From Eukaryota sp. TZLM1-RC (Eukaryota > Metamonada: BaSk clade), in the NCBI GenBank assembly GCA_040285825.1, contig JAUPSS010000004.1, forward strand, positions 2,274,550-2,338,549: a stretch of DNA of 64,000 bases. The letters are read 5' to 3'. Below, in pieces: positions 63,539-64,000 of this stretch. The position numbers and the translations under genes were made by a program. How positions within the stretch are numbered: the stretch's first letter is position 1; the number at the start of each line of letters is the position of its first letter. A model generated the notes under the pieces. The model did not search any database, was not told the origin of the DNA, and saw nothing but the letters and a program-made list of their open reading frames with translations.

Positions 63539-64000
63539 GTCAATTCAAAAACTTGTTTTTAGTTGATGATAGAGATTTTTTGAGTTCTTTGTTTCATCAT
63601 CCTGAAAATATTTCAGACCTTCTGAATGATGAATTCTTCGATTTATGTGAACAACATGATAGAAGAAATAATGAACTTAGAGACATAATTGAAGGTCTTA
63701 TTGAGCCATTTACTTGTCAAATTGAGAATTTGGTCACTGACGAGAATTTAGTTGATAACATATTTCCAGTGGATATACATTTTCTTGCAGACGCTGTTGA
63801 AAAAGATCCTCAAATATTCATCAAACCAGCAATTGCAATTGCTCAATATATTTCCAGTTGAGAGAGAAAACCTTATCATATTTCTCCTGTTTCAACTACT
63901 GTAGGCCTTGGATATTTTCCTATTGATACAAGAACAATAAGGAGAATTGTTAAACAAACATTAATTGATGATTTATCATCTACACAGACGCTGAAAATGT
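63539..64000 (+). pseudogene. Fanzor family 1, copy G (N-terminal part, runs off the window)
   Basis: It is about 85% identical to copy A over residues RFLVDETDCLSALFHHPENI and onward (here LFLVDDRDFLSSLFHHPENI). A TGA at about 63859 (AGTTGAGAG) interrupts it; beyond that the DTRTIRRIVKQTLIDDLSST stretch is intact, showing the original codons at the two nonsense sites of copy A. The gene continues past 64000. Confidence 0.75.

Noticed and set aside
1-64000. tRNA genes
   Set aside because: I scanned for B-box-like GGTTCGAnnCC with a plausible partner arm and saw none; a covariance search would be needed to be certain.

Overview
This is a nuclear stretch of an AT-rich eukaryotic genome (roughly one third G+C by eye) that uses the standard genetic code. 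Host genes are compact, closely packed on both strands and interrupted, if at all, by tiny introns (29-37 nt in the four cleanest cases, donor GTTTGT). Recognisable host proteins include BUD31, VPS26, the BRO1/ALIX ESCRT protein, COMMD10, V-ATPase subunits G and e, a CANT1-type apyrase, a CDKL-type kinase, a PSME3IP1/NIP30 N-terminal protein, an AVT/SLC38 transporter and a TLC-domain protein. CEP76, a ropporin/RSP11 radial-spoke protein and a weaker CEP78-like LRR protein show that the organism builds centrioles and probably motile flagella. A flagellate or amoeboflagellate protist fits best; I cannot name the lineage.

Layout. 0-12.2 kb: a 5'-truncated non-LTR retrotransposon copy (RT-beta), then a 9.2-kb head-to-tail array of about 1,048-bp units, each a 3' fragment of another retrotransposon (RT-gamma), with period-2 and period-4 higher-order structure. 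12.2-18.9 kb: an orphan protein, the CEP78-like gene, relics of a family-B DNA polymerase exonuclease domain, a broken Fanzor-type RNA-guided nuclease (Fz1-A) and a truncated RT-alpha. 18.9-26.4 kb: host genes (deoxynucleoside kinase, coiled-coil protein, delta-COP N-terminal protein, V-ATPase e, ALIX) with two retrotransposon scraps. 26.8-37.8 kb: a graveyard holding a MULE relic, retrotransposon pieces, a duplicated COMMD10 tail, a longin-like gene, a second Fz1 copy and one arm of an inverted duplication. 37.8-47.3 kb: CEP76, RSP11, TLCD4-like, PSME3IP1-like, Fanzor family 2 copy C, V-ATPase G and COMMD10. 47.3-51.8 kb: Fz1-D, invaded by a nearly full-length RT-alpha. 52.4-57.9 kb: a dense host block (BUD31, VPS26, CANT1, CDKL, AVT). 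58-64 kb: Fanzor 2 copy E/F split by a 2.7-kb RT-epsilon, further retrotransposon pieces and the start of Fz1-G.

The retrotransposons share a plan: N-terminal CCHC knuckle, reverse transcriptase with a YMDD-type box, then a C-terminal CxC-x7-H-x3-C finger and a restriction-like endonuclease domain. Seven copies are bounded by 11-13-bp target-site duplications found by reading the junctions. Two unrelated Fanzor families coexist. Both copies of family 2 end at a 20-bp motif that lies 43-75 bp upstream of the start codons of PSME3IP1 and AVT; a third, element-free copy of the motif sits at the same place upstream of the CDKL gene. That link between a Fanzor end and a promoter motif, and the higher-order repeat array, are the most unusual things here.
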